DNA of 64,000 nucleotides, taken from the NCBI RefSeq assembly GCF_011602485.2, contig NZ_CP050022.2, positions 2,128,001 through 2,192,000 of the forward strand, given 5' to 3'. The translations under genes were made by a program, and so were the position numbers. Shown here piece after piece: positions 36,425 through 45,211 of this stretch. This DNA is from Bradyrhizobium sp. 1(2017) (GTDB lineage: Bacteria; Pseudomonadota; Alphaproteobacteria; Rhizobiales; Xanthobacteraceae). Numbering within the stretch: position 1 is the stretch's first letter; the number at the start of each line of letters is the position of its first letter. The notes beneath the pieces are model-generated. The model saw only the letters and a program-made list of their open reading frames with translations. It was not told the DNA's origin and made no database searches.

Positions 36425-36670
36425 TTCTTCCTTCTCCCCTCATGTCCGCCGAAGCCTTGGCGAAGGCGGATGCGGGAGAAGGTGGCATAGGCGGCCTTCG
36501 GCCGCCGTTCCTAAGAACGCCGAAGCGAAGCTTCGGCTATGGCCCCGGATGAGGGGTATCCATCCGCGCGGAATGCTCGGAGAAGACATACCCCTCACCC
36601 AAGTGAGCTTCTGTCTACCAGCGGAGATGCCCTCTCCCACAAGGGGCGAGGGCACATTCATGCGCACCGC
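36425..36670. repeat. Dispersed mosaic element, family G (copy 2)
   Basis: CTTCTCCCCTCATGTCCGCC, GAAGCCTTGGCGAAGGCGGA, GGCATAGGCGGCCTTC, CGCCGAAGCGAAGCTTCGGC, ACCCCTCACCCAAGTGAGC and CAAGGGGCGAGGGCACATTC follow one another. It fills nearly the whole gap between moaB and the convergent MarR-GNAT gene. Fullest copy in the window. Confidence 0.87.
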
Positions 36671-36686
36671 GCCCGCAGCAGGATCG

Positions 36687-37616
36687 TCAGAGATCCCGCT
36701 CCCACGTTTCCCCGACCAGATCGGCACCGAAGCTGTGGTGCCTCTCTTCCTTCACCAGCCTGAAGCCTGCACTTTGATAGATGCCGCGCGCGGCCACCAG
36801 AATGCTCTGCGTCCACAGTGTCATCTTGCTGTAGCCCCTTTCGCGCGCGCCCTGGATGCATTGCTCGACCAGGGCGCGGCCGACACCGAGCCCCCGCGCT
36901 TTCTTCTCGACCTGCAACAGGCGCAGCTTGGCGATCTCGTCTGTGGCCTTGACCAGGAAGATCGAGCCGACCGGCTCGCCGCCCACTTCCGCGATCCAGC
37001 AGTGCTCGCGCGCGGCGTCGTAGTTCCTGATGAACTGCGCGCAGATCTCGGCGACGAGCGCCTCGTAGCTGATGTCCCAGTTGTAGTCCGCGGCATAGGC
37101 GGCGCCCTGCCGCGAGATGACCCACCCCATGTCGCCGACGCGATGGCTGCGCAGCATGAAAGCCGCAGGCTGGCTTCGGCGTTGCTCCAGCACGGTCTCG
37201 ATGGTCGCCATGGCCTGCGTGAGCCGCGTCGCATCGCTGACCGAAAGTCGGGCCAGCATCGCGGCGACCTCGTTTTGCGAGCTCAGGTTCAGCTTGGCGA
37301 AGGTCTGGCGGCCCTTGGCGGTGAGGCTGAGCTGGTATTGCCTGCGATCGGTGGGCAGTGGCCTTCGCGTGATCAGCCCTTTTTCGTCGAAGCTTTGCAC
37401 GATACGGCTGAGATAGCCGGGGTCGAGACCAAGCTCGTTGCCGATCTCCTTGGCTGCGATGTCGTCGCGGTGCGCAAGCTCATAGAGCACCCGGGCCTCG
37501 CTGAGCGAAAACGGGGTTTTGCCAAGGTGCTGGTCGAGCACCCCAAGCTTGCGGGTATAGAAGCGGTTGAAGGCGCGGACTGATGCGATGTGGTCGTCGG
37601 CAGCTTCGAATGACAT
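36687..37616 (-). CDS. MarR-GNAT fusion regulator/acetyltransferase
   Basis: A 309-residue two-domain protein. Residues 1 to about 150 are a MarR winged helix (EIGNELGLDPGYLSRIVQSF recognition region, DRRQYQLSLTAKGR wing). Residues about 155-309 are a GNAT acetyltransferase with the acetyl-CoA loop RGLGVGRALV. Such fusions are known, but their substrates are rarely defined. A 34-base near-perfect palindrome (37632-37665) sits 15 bases upstream of the start, so self-repression is very likely. The acetyltransferase may modify the inducer or the regulator itself; that is speculation. Convergent with moaB. Confidence 0.92.
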   Translation of the reverse strand: MSFEAADDHIASVRAFNRFYTRKLGVLDQHLGKTPFSLSEARVLYELAHRDDIAAKEIGNELGLDPGYLSRIVQSFDEKGLITRRPLPTDRRQYQLSLTAKGRQTFAKLNLSSQNEVAAMLARLSVSDATRLTQAMATIETVLEQRRSQPAAFMLRSHRVGDMGWVISRQGAAYAADYNWDISYEALVAEICAQFIRNYDAAREHCWIAEVGGEPVGSIFLVKATDEIAKLRLLQVEKKARGLGVGRALVEQCIQGARERGYSKMTLWTQSILVAARGIYQSAGFRLVKEERHHSFGADLVGETWERDL

Positions 37617-37631
37617 GGGGCACCTCGATAT

Positions 37632-37665
37632 TTGCCATTGTCAAATAATTATTTGACTTTGGCAA
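37632..37665. promoter_or_regulatory. Palindromic operator upstream of the MarR-GNAT gene
   Basis: The core GTCAAATAATTATTTGAC (37640-37657) is a perfect 18-base palindrome. Outside it, TTGCCA (37632-37637) and TGGCAA (37660-37665) are perfectly symmetrical about the same centre; only the two TT pairs between fail to match. It is AT-rich in a GC-rich genome and lies 15 bases before the start codon. The size fits one or two MarR dimers. Confidence 0.85.
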
Positions 37666-37677
37666 GTATCTGCGGCG

Positions 37678-38253
37678 TCAGCCCGCCATCACGATCCGGC
37701 TGCGCAGCAGGGTGCGGGAGGAACGGCCGAGCCGCCGGAGCAGCCGTGCCTCGGAGCGGCGGGCCTGCGGGGGGTAGCCGCCGATCCGGTCGTAATGGGC
37801 ACGCGCGATCAAAAGCCCCTGATCGCCGAGCGGGCCGACGAGCTTGCGTGCGACGGCGCGGAGGATGTCGCGCAGTCCGGTATCGGAGTACGGCGAGCGC
37901 GCATAGCGGAACACCGCGGCCCGGTCGCGCCCGCTGCTCGAGACGGCCTGGATGAACTGGGTGCTCTCCTCGATCCAGCCGGTTTCCAGCACCGCGCCGG
38001 CGGGAAGGAACATCAGCCACGGCGAACGGGCCTGGAGCGCGCCGGCGGCAAGGGCGGCCCCTTGCGACGATGTCTCGATGCCGATGAAACGGCAGCCCGC
38101 AACATCGGCGACGCGTTCGATGACGCCGTTGCCCGTGCTGTCGACCAGGAGCACTTCCCGGATGATGCCAGCGGCGGCCCCGGGAACGAGCGCGGCCAGT
38201 GTTGCAACTGCCGTCTGCTCCACGCCCTCGGTCGGAATGATGACGCTCAGCAT
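37678..38253 (-). CDS. Small family 2-like glycosyltransferase, possibly degenerate
   Basis: A 191-residue protein with the GT-A start MLSVIIPTEG and the following EVLLVDSTGNGV, as in family 2 glycosyltransferases. The usual DxD metal-binding position reads WLMFLPAGAVL, with no acidic pair, and the protein is short (most are 230 or more). It may be inactive, metal-independent, or a binding protein derived from the family. It ends 12 bases beyond the operator of the MarR-GNAT gene and is read toward it. The 319 bases upstream separate it from the divergent RMD1-family gene. Confidence 0.7.
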   Translation of the reverse strand: MLSVIIPTEGVEQTAVATLAALVPGAAAGIIREVLLVDSTGNGVIERVADVAGCRFIGIETSSQGAALAAGALQARSPWLMFLPAGAVLETGWIEESTQFIQAVSSSGRDRAAVFRYARSPYSDTGLRDILRAVARKLVGPLGDQGLLIARAHYDRIGGYPPQARRSEARLLRRLGRSSRTLLRSRIVMAG

Positions 38254-38572
38254 GATTGAGACTTCAATGTCTGCACTTCGGGAGAAGCGTAGCTCTTCAT
38301 GACGTTGTCATAAACACGTGGCGCCGCCGAGTGCAACTTTCCGGCGGCGCCTTGGCATGCGATGGTAAACCTCGCCGAGCCAAATATGTCCCGCGCACAC
38401 TGGCAATACTGCCGAATGTTTCGGCACAAGCTCATCCGGACGGTATTGGTCCGGAGGTCTGCGGGGAAGCTGCGCGGCTCACGTGCGGTCCGCAATCGCG
38501 CAAGTAGAGGATGAGCCGCGACGAACCGGCGAACGGGAAAACGCAGATGATTTGGGCCGACGGAGGCTGCGC
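38254..38572. other. Divergent intergenic region, no gene seen
   Basis: 319 bases between the glycosyltransferase and RMD1-family genes. It contains GCCGAA-TGT-TTCGGC (38411-38425) and TCCGGA...TCCGGA a little further on, both short inverted repeats, and no ORF worth calling. It should hold promoters for both flanking genes. Confidence 0.4.
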
Positions 38573-39412
38573 ATGAGTGCCGACCAGATCGCCGCCAGCG
38601 CGACGGCAGCAACGCCGAAGCAGGACGTCGCACCGACGCTGCGGATCCGGGCGCTGATGCTGGGCGATCGCATCAATGCCTCCGGGCTCGAGCTCGGCGC
38701 GCTGGTGTCCTCGACCCCGGCCGCCTTCCGCGTCCATGCCGGTCTCGTCGTGGTCTTCCGCTATGGCGTCGTGGTGCTGATCGGTCTTCTGCCCTCGGAG
38801 GAGAAAGTGCTGATCGACAGCCTGAAGCCGCGGGTGATCGGCGAGCTCAGCCCCTATGAGGAGGAGACCGCGCAGGCGCAGCTCTGCAAGGACGAGAACG
38901 TCGAGGCGATCCAGCCGGGCGGGCCGATCTGCCTCGCCAAATTCTCCGACGACCGGCTGCTCCTGATCGCGGACGCGCTCGCCAAGAGCACGTCGCTGGC
39001 ACGCGACGAGCGGCGCGTCGCCGCGGTCTTCGACGTGATCGAGCCCTTCGCGCGCAAGCTCGCCGAGCACGGCCGTACGCCGCCGCGGCGCAAGGGCATC
39101 CTGCAGCTGATCGGCAACGCGCTGCTGGTGCAGCAGCGCGTTGCCGGCCGCGTGGCCGTCGCCGAGAAACCCGACGTGCTCTGGGAGAAGCCCGAGCTCG
39201 ACCGGCTCTACGCCCGTCTCGAGGACGAGTACGAGCTGAAGGAACGCCTCGACACGCTCGAGCGCAAGCTCACCGCGGTGTCGGAGACCGCCAACGCCCT
39301 GACCGACATCATCGACACTCAGCGCTCGCTCCGTCTCGAAATCGCGGTGGTGGTTCTGATCTTGATCGAGGTCGCGATGGGGTGCTTTCAGATCTTGTCG
39401 GGCACGCATTAA
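38573..39412 (+). CDS. RMD1/DUF155 family protein
   Basis: A 279-residue protein of the RMD1 (DUF155) family, known from yeast and mammalian mitochondria (RMD1, RMND1) and found in alphaproteobacteria. The N-terminal domain includes VVVFRYGVVVLIGLLPSEE; coiled-coil segments follow (RLEDEYELKERLDTLERKL), and one C-terminal membrane helix is at about 253-274. The start at 38573 is preceded by CGGAGG. The bacterial role is unknown; RMND1 supports mitochondrial translation. Repeats follow the stop. Confidence 0.85.
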   Translation: MSADQIAASATAATPKQDVAPTLRIRALMLGDRINASGLELGALVSSTPAAFRVHAGLVVVFRYGVVVLIGLLPSEEKVLIDSLKPRVIGELSPYEEETAQAQLCKDENVEAIQPGGPICLAKFSDDRLLLIADALAKSTSLARDERRVAAVFDVIEPFARKLAEHGRTPPRRKGILQLIGNALLVQQRVAGRVAVAEKPDVLWEKPELDRLYARLEDEYELKERLDTLERKLTAVSETANALTDIIDTQRSLRLEIAVVVLILIEVAMGCFQILSGTH

Positions 39413-39429
39413 TAGCGAGCTGCGCGTTG

Positions 39430-39535
39430 CTGTGCCCTCGCCCCTCATGTCGGCCGAAGCCTTGGCGAAGGCGGACGCGGGAGAGGGCCGCGCCGATGGT
39501 GAACACGAACTCACTAGGGTGAGGGATCTGTTTCC
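39430..39535. repeat. Dispersed mosaic element, family G (copy 3, short)
   Basis: CCCTCGCCCCTCATGTCGGCC, GAAGCCTTGGCGAAGGCGGA, CGGGAGAGGGC and ACTCACTAGGGTGAGGGA repeat modules of the larger copies at 22184 and 36425 but lack their centre. Confidence 0.78.
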
Positions 39536-39581
39536 GCAAACTCGAATAGTGCGTTGTGACACGCGCTGTGGCCGCATTCTT

Positions 39582-39661
39582 CGTCATTGCGAGCGAAGCG
39601 AAGCAATCCAGAATCCTGCCGCAGAACCAGTCTGGATTGCTTCGCTTCGCTCGCAATGACG
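39582..39661. repeat. Dispersed palindromic element, family A (copy 2)
   Basis: CGTCATTGCGAGCGAAGCGA then AGCAATCCAGA faces TCTGGATTGCTTCGCTTCGC then TCGCAATGACG: arms of 30 bases around a 20-base centre, the cleanest palindrome in the window. Confidence 0.92.
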
Positions 39662-39689
39662 GGTTGGCTGACATCGCGCGCTAATCAAA

Positions 39690-40877
39690 TCAGCTCTTCA
39701 CCGTTCGCAGCGCTGTCACACAATGCCGCGCGATCATCAGTTCCTCGTTCGTCGGGATGGCGAACACATCAACGGTGTCTCCGTCTCCGCTGACACGCTC
39801 GCGCGCGGCATCGTTCGCAGTGGCATCGATGCGCACGCCGAGCCAGCCCAGGCGTTTACCAATCGCACTGCGGATCTCCTTTGCATGCTCGCCGATGCCC
39901 CCGGTGAAGACGAGGCAGTCCAGTCCGCCAAGCGTGGTCGCCATCATCGCGATCTGCTGCGAGGCGCGGAGCACAAAGAGCTCGATCGCCTCGTGCGCCG
40001 CGACTGAGCCGCTCGCGAGCAGCGTGCGCATGTCGGCGGAGAGGCCGGACACGCCGAGCAGGCCGGACTCGTGATAGAGCAGGTGCTGGACGTCCTCGAC
40101 CGGCATGTTGTCGTGCTGTTGCAGATAGAGCAGCACGCCGGGATCGATCGTGCCGCAGCGCGTGCCCATGACGAGGCCGTCGAGCGGCGTCAGTCCCATC
40201 GTGGTGTCGAGGCTGCGGCCATCGCGCAGCGCGCACAGGCTCGCACCATTGCCGAGATGGGCGATCACGGTGCGTTTTGCGACGAGCTCAGGTGCGATCT
40301 CGGCGAGGCGGCTCGCGACATATTCGAAGGAGAGGCCGTGGAAACCGTAGCGCCGGAGGCCGCGTTGCTCGAATCGCCCGGGAATCGCGAAGCGGCGCGC
40401 GGGCGGCGACAGGCTGTGGTGAAACGCGGTGTCGAAGCAGGCGATCTGCACCAGATCCGGTTGGATCGCCTGGATGGTGCGCACCGGCTCCAGGCATCGC
40501 GGCTGGTGCAGCGGCGCCAGCGGCGTCAGCGCCTCCAGCCTGGCGTAGACCTCGTCCGTCAGCACGACCGGGCCGGAATAGTCCGGCCCGCCGTGGACGA
40601 TGCGGTGACCGACGGCGCGCAATCGATGCTCACCGAAACGCTTCGCCATGAAGGCCAGCACATCGGCGAACAGATGATTGCTGTCCGCATCCGAGCCGTC
40701 CTTGCGCTTCTCGAACAGATCCTCTCCCGCCGGGCTCTTCACCACGAGCCGTGGCGTTGTCTCGTGCTCGTCGAGCAGGCCGTTGCAGAGCAGGGCGGGA
40801 CCGGATGCCGCCAGCTCGAACAGGCCGAACTTGATGCTCGACGATCCCGAGTTGAGGACGAGGACGGACGTTGTCAT
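39690..40877 (-). CDS. ackA: Acetate kinase
   Basis: A 395-residue acetate kinase: acetyl phosphate plus ADP gives acetate plus ATP, and the reverse. The start is at MTTSVLVLNSGSSSIKF, which is the family N-terminal signature (N-S-G-S-S-S-x-K); the longer upstream reading overlaps the phosphoketolase gene and is discarded. Other motifs are FDTAFH, HLGNGASLCA and FTGGIGEHA. It begins 4 bases after the phosphoketolase stop, so the two form an operon that turns sugar phosphates into acetate with ATP yield. No phosphotransacetylase gene is adjacent. Confidence 0.96.
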   Translation of the reverse strand: MTTSVLVLNSGSSSIKFGLFELAASGPALLCNGLLDEHETTPRLVVKSPAGEDLFEKRKDGSDADSNHLFADVLAFMAKRFGEHRLRAVGHRIVHGGPDYSGPVVLTDEVYARLEALTPLAPLHQPRCLEPVRTIQAIQPDLVQIACFDTAFHHSLSPPARRFAIPGRFEQRGLRRYGFHGLSFEYVASRLAEIAPELVAKRTVIAHLGNGASLCALRDGRSLDTTMGLTPLDGLVMGTRCGTIDPGVLLYLQQHDNMPVEDVQHLLYHESGLLGVSGLSADMRTLLASGSVAAHEAIELFVLRASQQIAMMATTLGGLDCLVFTGGIGEHAKEIRSAIGKRLGWLGVRIDATANDAARERVSGDGDTVDVFAIPTNEELMIARHCVTALRTVKS

Positions 40878-40881
40878 GGCG

Positions 40882-43269
40882 TCAGCCAATCTTGCCCGGC
40901 CAGACCCAGTCGCGAACCTCCGGCATGTCCTCGCCATGCTCGCGGACATAGCGGGAATGCTCGATCAGCTTGTCGCGGAACTGCTGCTTCACCCGCGCCG
41001 CCCTGGTCGCGAGATCAGGCACGCGCTCGATCGCCTCGATCGCAAGATGGTAGCGGTCGAGCCCGTTGAGCACGACCATGTCGAACGGCGTCGTCGTGGT
41101 GCCTTCCTCGGCAAAGCCCCGCACATGCATGCCGGCATGGTTGGTGCGGTTATAGGTCAGCCGGTGAATGAGGTAAGGGTAGCCGTGATAGGCGAAGATC
41201 ACCGGCTTGTCCGACGTGAACAGGCTGTCGAAGTCGCGGTCGGACAGCCCGTGCGGATGCTGCTCCCGAGGTTGCAGCGTCATGAGGTCGACGACGTTGA
41301 TGACGCGGATCTTCAAATCAGGCAGCGCCTTGCGCAGGAGGTCGACGGCGGCGAGCGTCTCCAGCGTCGGCACGTCGCCGGCGCAGGCCATCACCACGTC
41401 CGGCTCGGCGTTTGCATCCTGCGTGCCGGCCCAGCTCCAGATGCCGATGCCGGCATCGCAATGCGTGGCTGCCTCCTGCATCGAGAGCCATTGCGGCGAC
41501 GGCTGCTTGCCGGCGACGATCACGTTGATGCGGTTGTAGGTGCGCAGGCAGTGATCGGCGATCCACAACAGCGTGTTGGCGTCCGGCGGAAAGTAGATGC
41601 GGACGATGTCGGCCTTCTTGTTGGCGACGAGGTCGACGAAACCGGGATCCTGGTGGCTGAAGCCGTTATGGTCCTGCCGCCAGACATGCGAGGTCAGCAG
41701 ATAGTTGAGCGAGGCGATCGGTCGCCGCCATGGCAGATGCCGCGTCACCTTCAGCCATTTGGCGTGCTGGTTGAACATGGAATCGACGATGTGGATGAAG
41801 GCCTCGTAGCACGAGAAGAATCCGTGCCGCCCGGTGAGCAGATAGCCTTCGAGCCAGCCCTGGCAAAGATGCTCGCTCAGCACCTCCATCACGCGGCCGT
41901 CCTGCGCGAGGTGCACGTCGTAGGGTTCGGTCGGCTCCATCCAGACGCGTTCAGTGGCCTCGAACACCGCGTCCAGCCGGTTTGACGCGGTCTCGTCCGG
42001 GCCCATGATGCGGAAATTGCGCTCCTTCGCGTTGAGGCGGATGACGTCGCGCAGGAATTTGCCGAGCTCGCGTGTCGCCTCCGCCACGACACCGCCGGGG
42101 TCCGGCACTTCGATCGCAAAACTGCGAAAGTCCGGCAGCTTCAGCTCCTTCTTCAGGAGGCCGCCATTGGCGTGCGGATTGGCACCCATGCGGCGATGGC
42201 CGTCGGGCGCCAGCGCCTGAAGCTCGGGAATGAGCGCGCCGCTAGCATCGAACAGTTTGTCCGGCTCGTAGCTGCGCATCCAGTCTTCGAGGACCTTCAG
42301 ATGCGCCGGGTTCTCGCGGCAGCCCGCCACAGGCACCTGGTGTGCGCGCCAAAAACCCTCGACCTTCTTGCCGTCGACCTCCTTGGGGCCGGTCCAGCCC
42401 TTGGGGCTGCGCAGCACGATCATCGGCCAGCGCGGCCGCTCGACGCTCTTCCGTCCGTCGCGGGCGTGTTGCTGGATCGAGCGGATGCTGGCGAGCGCGA
42501 CGTCGAGCGCGTCTGCCATGGCCTGGTGCATCACTTTCGGATCGTCGCCCTCGACGAACAGCGGTTCGTGGCCGAACCCGCGGAAGAGGTCGCGGATCTC
42601 CTCGTCCCGCATCCGTCCGAGCACGGTCGGGTTGGCGATCTTGTAGCCGTTGAGGTGCAGGATCGGCAGCACCGCGCCGTCATGGGCTGGGTTGAGGAAC
42701 TTGTTGGAGTGCCAGGACGCAGCGAGAGGACCGGTCTCGGCCTCGCCGTCGCCGACCACGCAGGCCACGATCACGTCGGGATTGTCCAGCGCCGCACCAT
42801 AGGCGTGCACCAGCGCGTAGCCGAGCTCGCCGCCCTCGTGGATCGAGCCCGGCGTCTCCGGCGCCGCATGGCTCGGAATGCCGCCGGGGAAGGAGAACTG
42901 CCTGAACAGCTTGCGCAATCCGTCCGCATCGCGGGCGATGTCCGGATAGATCTCGCTGTAGCTGCCTTCCAGATAGGTGTTGGCGACCATGCCCGGGCCG
43001 CCATGGCCGGGGCCGCAGACGTAGATCACGCTGAGGTCCAGCGCGCGGATGACGCGGTTGAGATGGGCATAGATGAAGTTCAACCCGGGCGTCGTGCCCC
43101 AATGGCCGAGCAGGCGCGGCTTGATGTGCTCGGGCCGCAGCGGCTCGCGCAGCAGCGGATTGTCGAGCAGGTAGATTTGCCCGACGGAGAGGTAGTTCGC
43201 TGCGCGCCAATAGCGATCGAGCAGATCGAGGTCGCTGCTCGCCGTTTCCGATTGTTGTTGATTTGTCAT
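40882..43269 (-). CDS. xfp: Phosphoketolase (xylulose 5-phosphate/fructose 6-phosphate)
   Basis: A 795-residue thiamine diphosphate enzyme that cleaves xylulose 5-phosphate, and often fructose 6-phosphate, with phosphate to acetyl phosphate plus a triose or tetrose phosphate. The N-terminal [18 protein letters not shown], the ThDP-binding [11 protein letters not shown] and the central [13 protein letters not shown] motif are all present. The start ATGACAAATCAACAACAATC is chosen for its position and the AAGGTC just upstream; the longer ORF into the divergent promoter is not coding. Paired with ackA. It is often induced under low oxygen or on particular carbon sources, but no clear FixK-type box was found upstream. 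Confidence 0.96.
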   Translation of the reverse strand: MTNQQQSETASSDLDLLDRYWRAANYLSVGQIYLLDNPLLREPLRPEHIKPRLLGHWGTTPGLNFIYAHLNRVIRALDLSVIYVCGPGHGGPGMVANTYLEGSYSEIYPDIARDADGLRKLFRQFSFPGGIPSHAAPETPGSIHEGGELGYALVHAYGAALDNPDVIVACVVGDGEAETGPLAASWHSNKFLNPAHDGAVLPILHLNGYKIANPTVLGRMRDEEIRDLFRGFGHEPLFVEGDDPKVMHQAMADALDVALASIRSIQQHARDGRKSVERPRWPMIVLRSPKGWTGPKEVDGKKVEGFWRAHQVPVAGCRENPAHLKVLEDWMRSYEPDKLFDASGALIPELQALAPDGHRRMGANPHANGGLLKKELKLPDFRSFAIEVPDPGGVVAEATRELGKFLRDVIRLNAKERNFRIMGPDETASNRLDAVFEATERVWMEPTEPYDVHLAQDGRVMEVLSEHLCQGWLEGYLLTGRHGFFSCYEAFIHIVDSMFNQHAKWLKVTRHLPWRRPIASLNYLLTSHVWRQDHNGFSHQDPGFVDLVANKKADIVRIYFPPDANTLLWIADHCLRTYNRINVIVAGKQPSPQWLSMQEAATHCDAGIGIWSWAGTQDANAEPDVVMACAGDVPTLETLAAVDLLRKALPDLKIRVINVVDLMTLQPREQHPHGLSDRDFDSLFTSDKPVIFAYHGYPYLIHRLTYNRTNHAGMHVRGFAEEGTTTTPFDMVVLNGLDRYHLAIEAIERVPDLATRAARVKQQFRDKLIEHSRYVREHGEDMPEVRDWVWPGKIG

Positions 43270-43456
43270 GTTGATGCCGACCTTCACCTGTCGATCATTT
43301 TGGCGATCGTCACCAACTTTGTTCCGGCGCGATCGATCCCTGTCCGGCATCAAACGAGATCGTCGTGGCGGAGTGTTGCGTAAGGTCAAAGGCGCGCGCC
43401 CGAAATTTGGGCGGCTACTGTGCATGGGGTTGTTTTCGCGTTTTTTGTTTGTGTTC

Positions 43457-43484
43457 TTGATTTGTTCCGTTTGCATGCTATCTT
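43457..43484 (+). promoter_or_regulatory. Sigma-70-type promoter giving a probable leaderless mRNA
   Basis: TTGATT (43457-43462), a 16-base spacer and TATCTT (43479-43484). Transcription should start around 43490-43492, which coincides with the ATG of the radical SAM gene at 43491. No ribosome-binding site precedes that ATG. Confidence 0.5.
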
Positions 43485-43490
43485 GGCTGC

Positions 43491-44654
43491 ATGAGTCCAG
43501 CATCCTCTCATGCTCTCAAGCACCCGCCGGTCAAGGCGCCCTCCGAGCCGGCGGGTGCGGACTCTGATTTCCCCGAGCTCGGCGTCGCCATCGACCGCGC
43601 GCGCAGGCGCGGGCGGGGCGCGCAGTCCAATGCCAGCGGTCGCTACGAGGCCGAGGCCCGCGTCGCCTTCGACGATGGCTGGCACAGCCTGGAGGAGCTG
43701 CCGCCGTTCAAGACCAGCGTCGGCGTCGACACCTCGCGCAAGGTGATCACCCGCAACGATTCCCCCGATATCGGCTTCGATCGCTCCATCAATCCCTATC
43801 GGGGCTGCGAGCACGGCTGCGTCTATTGCTTCGCGCGGCCGACCCATGCCTATCTCGGCCTGTCGCCCGGGCTCGACTTCGAGTCAAAACTGTTCGCCAA
43901 GCCCGAGGCACCGGCTTTGCTCGAGAAGGAGCTCGCCGCGTCAGGCTACGAGCCGCGGATGATTGCGATCGGCACCAACACCGATCCCTATCAGCCGATC
44001 GAGCGCGAGCGGAAGATCATGCGCGGCATCCTTGAGGTGCTGGAGCGCGCCGGGCATCCCGTCGGCATCGTCACCAAGTCGGCGCTGGTGGTGCGCGACA
44101 TCGACATTCTCGCGCGGATGGCCAAGCGCAATCTCGCCAAGGTCGCGATCTCGGTCACCTCGCTCGATCCGAAGCTCGCGCGCACCATGGAGCCGCGCGC
44201 CGCGACGCCGCCGAAGCGGCTGGAGGCGCTGAAGCAGCTCTCGGAGGCCGGCATTCCGACCACGGTGATGGTCGCGCCCGTGATCCCCGCGCTGAACGAT
44301 TCCGAGATCGAGCGCATCCTCGATGCCGCCGCCCATGCCGGGGTCAAGGAAGCCTCCTACGTGCTGCTGCGGCTGCCGCTGGAGGTGCGCGATCTCTTCC
44401 GCGAATGGCTGATGGCGAACTATCCGGATCGCTATCGTCACGTCTTCACGCTGATCCGCGACATGCGCGGCGGCCGCGACTACGATGCGAAGTGGGGCGA
44501 GCGGATGAAGGGAACCGGCCCGATGGCCTGGACCATCGGCCGCCGCTTCGAGATCGCCTGCGAACGGCTCGGCCTCAACAAGCGCCGCTCCAAGCTGACC
44601 ACGGATCACTTTGCGCGGCCGAAGCGGAACGGCGATCAGCTCAGCCTGTTCTGA
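43491..44654 (+). CDS. Radical SAM protein (PA0069/SplB-like family)
   Basis: A 387-residue radical SAM protein with cluster motif CEHGCVYC (CxxxCxxC) near residue 110. Sequences [10 protein letters not shown] and [18 protein letters not shown] mark the PA0069 family, related to spore photoproduct lyase SplB. The N-terminal 90 residues are basic and proline-rich. In the family the reaction is undefined; a DNA- or RNA-repair-like role has been considered because of the SplB relation. It is divergent from xfp across 221 bases and precedes a VOC gene by 24 bases. Confidence 0.9.
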   Translation: MSPASSHALKHPPVKAPSEPAGADSDFPELGVAIDRARRRGRGAQSNASGRYEAEARVAFDDGWHSLEELPPFKTSVGVDTSRKVITRNDSPDIGFDRSINPYRGCEHGCVYCFARPTHAYLGLSPGLDFESKLFAKPEAPALLEKELAASGYEPRMIAIGTNTDPYQPIERERKIMRGILEVLERAGHPVGIVTKSALVVRDIDILARMAKRNLAKVAISVTSLDPKLARTMEPRAATPPKRLEALKQLSEAGIPTTVMVAPVIPALNDSEIERILDAAAHAGVKEASYVLLRLPLEVRDLFREWLMANYPDRYRHVFTLIRDMRGGRDYDAKWGERMKGTGPMAWTIGRRFEIACERLGLNKRRSKLTTDHFARPKRNGDQLSLF

Positions 44655-44678
44655 CCCGAGATTTGGAAGAGGCTCTTC

Positions 44679-45134
44679 ATGGCCACGGAACTCACTGTGC
44701 CGGTGCCGCGGCTCACCGTCATCACGTTAGGTGTGAGCGACATCCGCGCCAGCATCGCCTTTTACGACGCGCTCGGCTTTTCGCGCCGGCTGAAGGCGAC
44801 CGGCGAGGCCGTCGCGTTCTACGAGACCGGTGGTCCGGTGATCGCCTTATATCCCTGGGATCAGCTCGCTGCCGACGCGGCGTTGCCGGACAATCCGAGG
44901 CCGCAGGCCTTTCGCGGGATGACGCTCGCCTGGAACTGCCGGACGCGCGAGGAGGTCGATGCGGTGCTGGCCTTCGCCCTCGGGAAGGGGGCGGCCTTGC
45001 TGAAAGCTGCGCACGAGACCGATTACGGCGGCTATTCCGGCTATTTCACGGACCCTGACGGCCATCCCTGGGAGGTCGTGGTCGCACCCGGCATCGAGGT
45101 CGGCGAGGATCGGCGGGTGCATCTGGCCGAGTAG
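44679..45134 (+). CDS. VOC family protein (glyoxalase/bleomycin-resistance fold)
   Basis: A 151-residue protein made of two beta-alpha-beta-beta-beta modules. The first has LTVITLGVSDIRASIAFYDALGF and the second ends YSGYFTDPDGHPWEVVVAPG, the typical VOC closing motif. The metal-binding residues are not fully the glyoxalase I set, so a glyoxalase name would be unsafe. It follows the radical SAM gene closely and may be co-transcribed. A short CGGGAA/TTCCCG hairpin follows the stop. Confidence 0.87.
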   Translation: MATELTVPVPRLTVITLGVSDIRASIAFYDALGFSRRLKATGEAVAFYETGGPVIALYPWDQLAADAALPDNPRPQAFRGMTLAWNCRTREEVDAVLAFALGKGAALLKAAHETDYGGYSGYFTDPDGHPWEVVVAPGIEVGEDRRVHLAE

Positions 45135-45211
45135 CGGTCGTCACCTGAATAACGGGAATTGCGACGGGTTCCCGGTTGCGCTGGTCGGGCCGCTTGCGCA
45201 CGATCCCGCCC

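Noticed and set aside
37480..37665. Short ORF starting MPKSNNYLT at the MarR-GNAT operator
   Set aside because: Its N-terminus is simply the translated operator palindrome, and the rest is antisense or out of frame.
43270..43456. FixK/FNR-type box upstream of xfp
   Set aside because: Looked for TTGA...TCAA type symmetry because of the possible low-oxygen role; only repeated CGATC words were found.
43491..44654. Spore photoproduct lyase
   Set aside because: Related to SplB by fold only; the organism does not sporulate and the PA0069 family motifs fit better.
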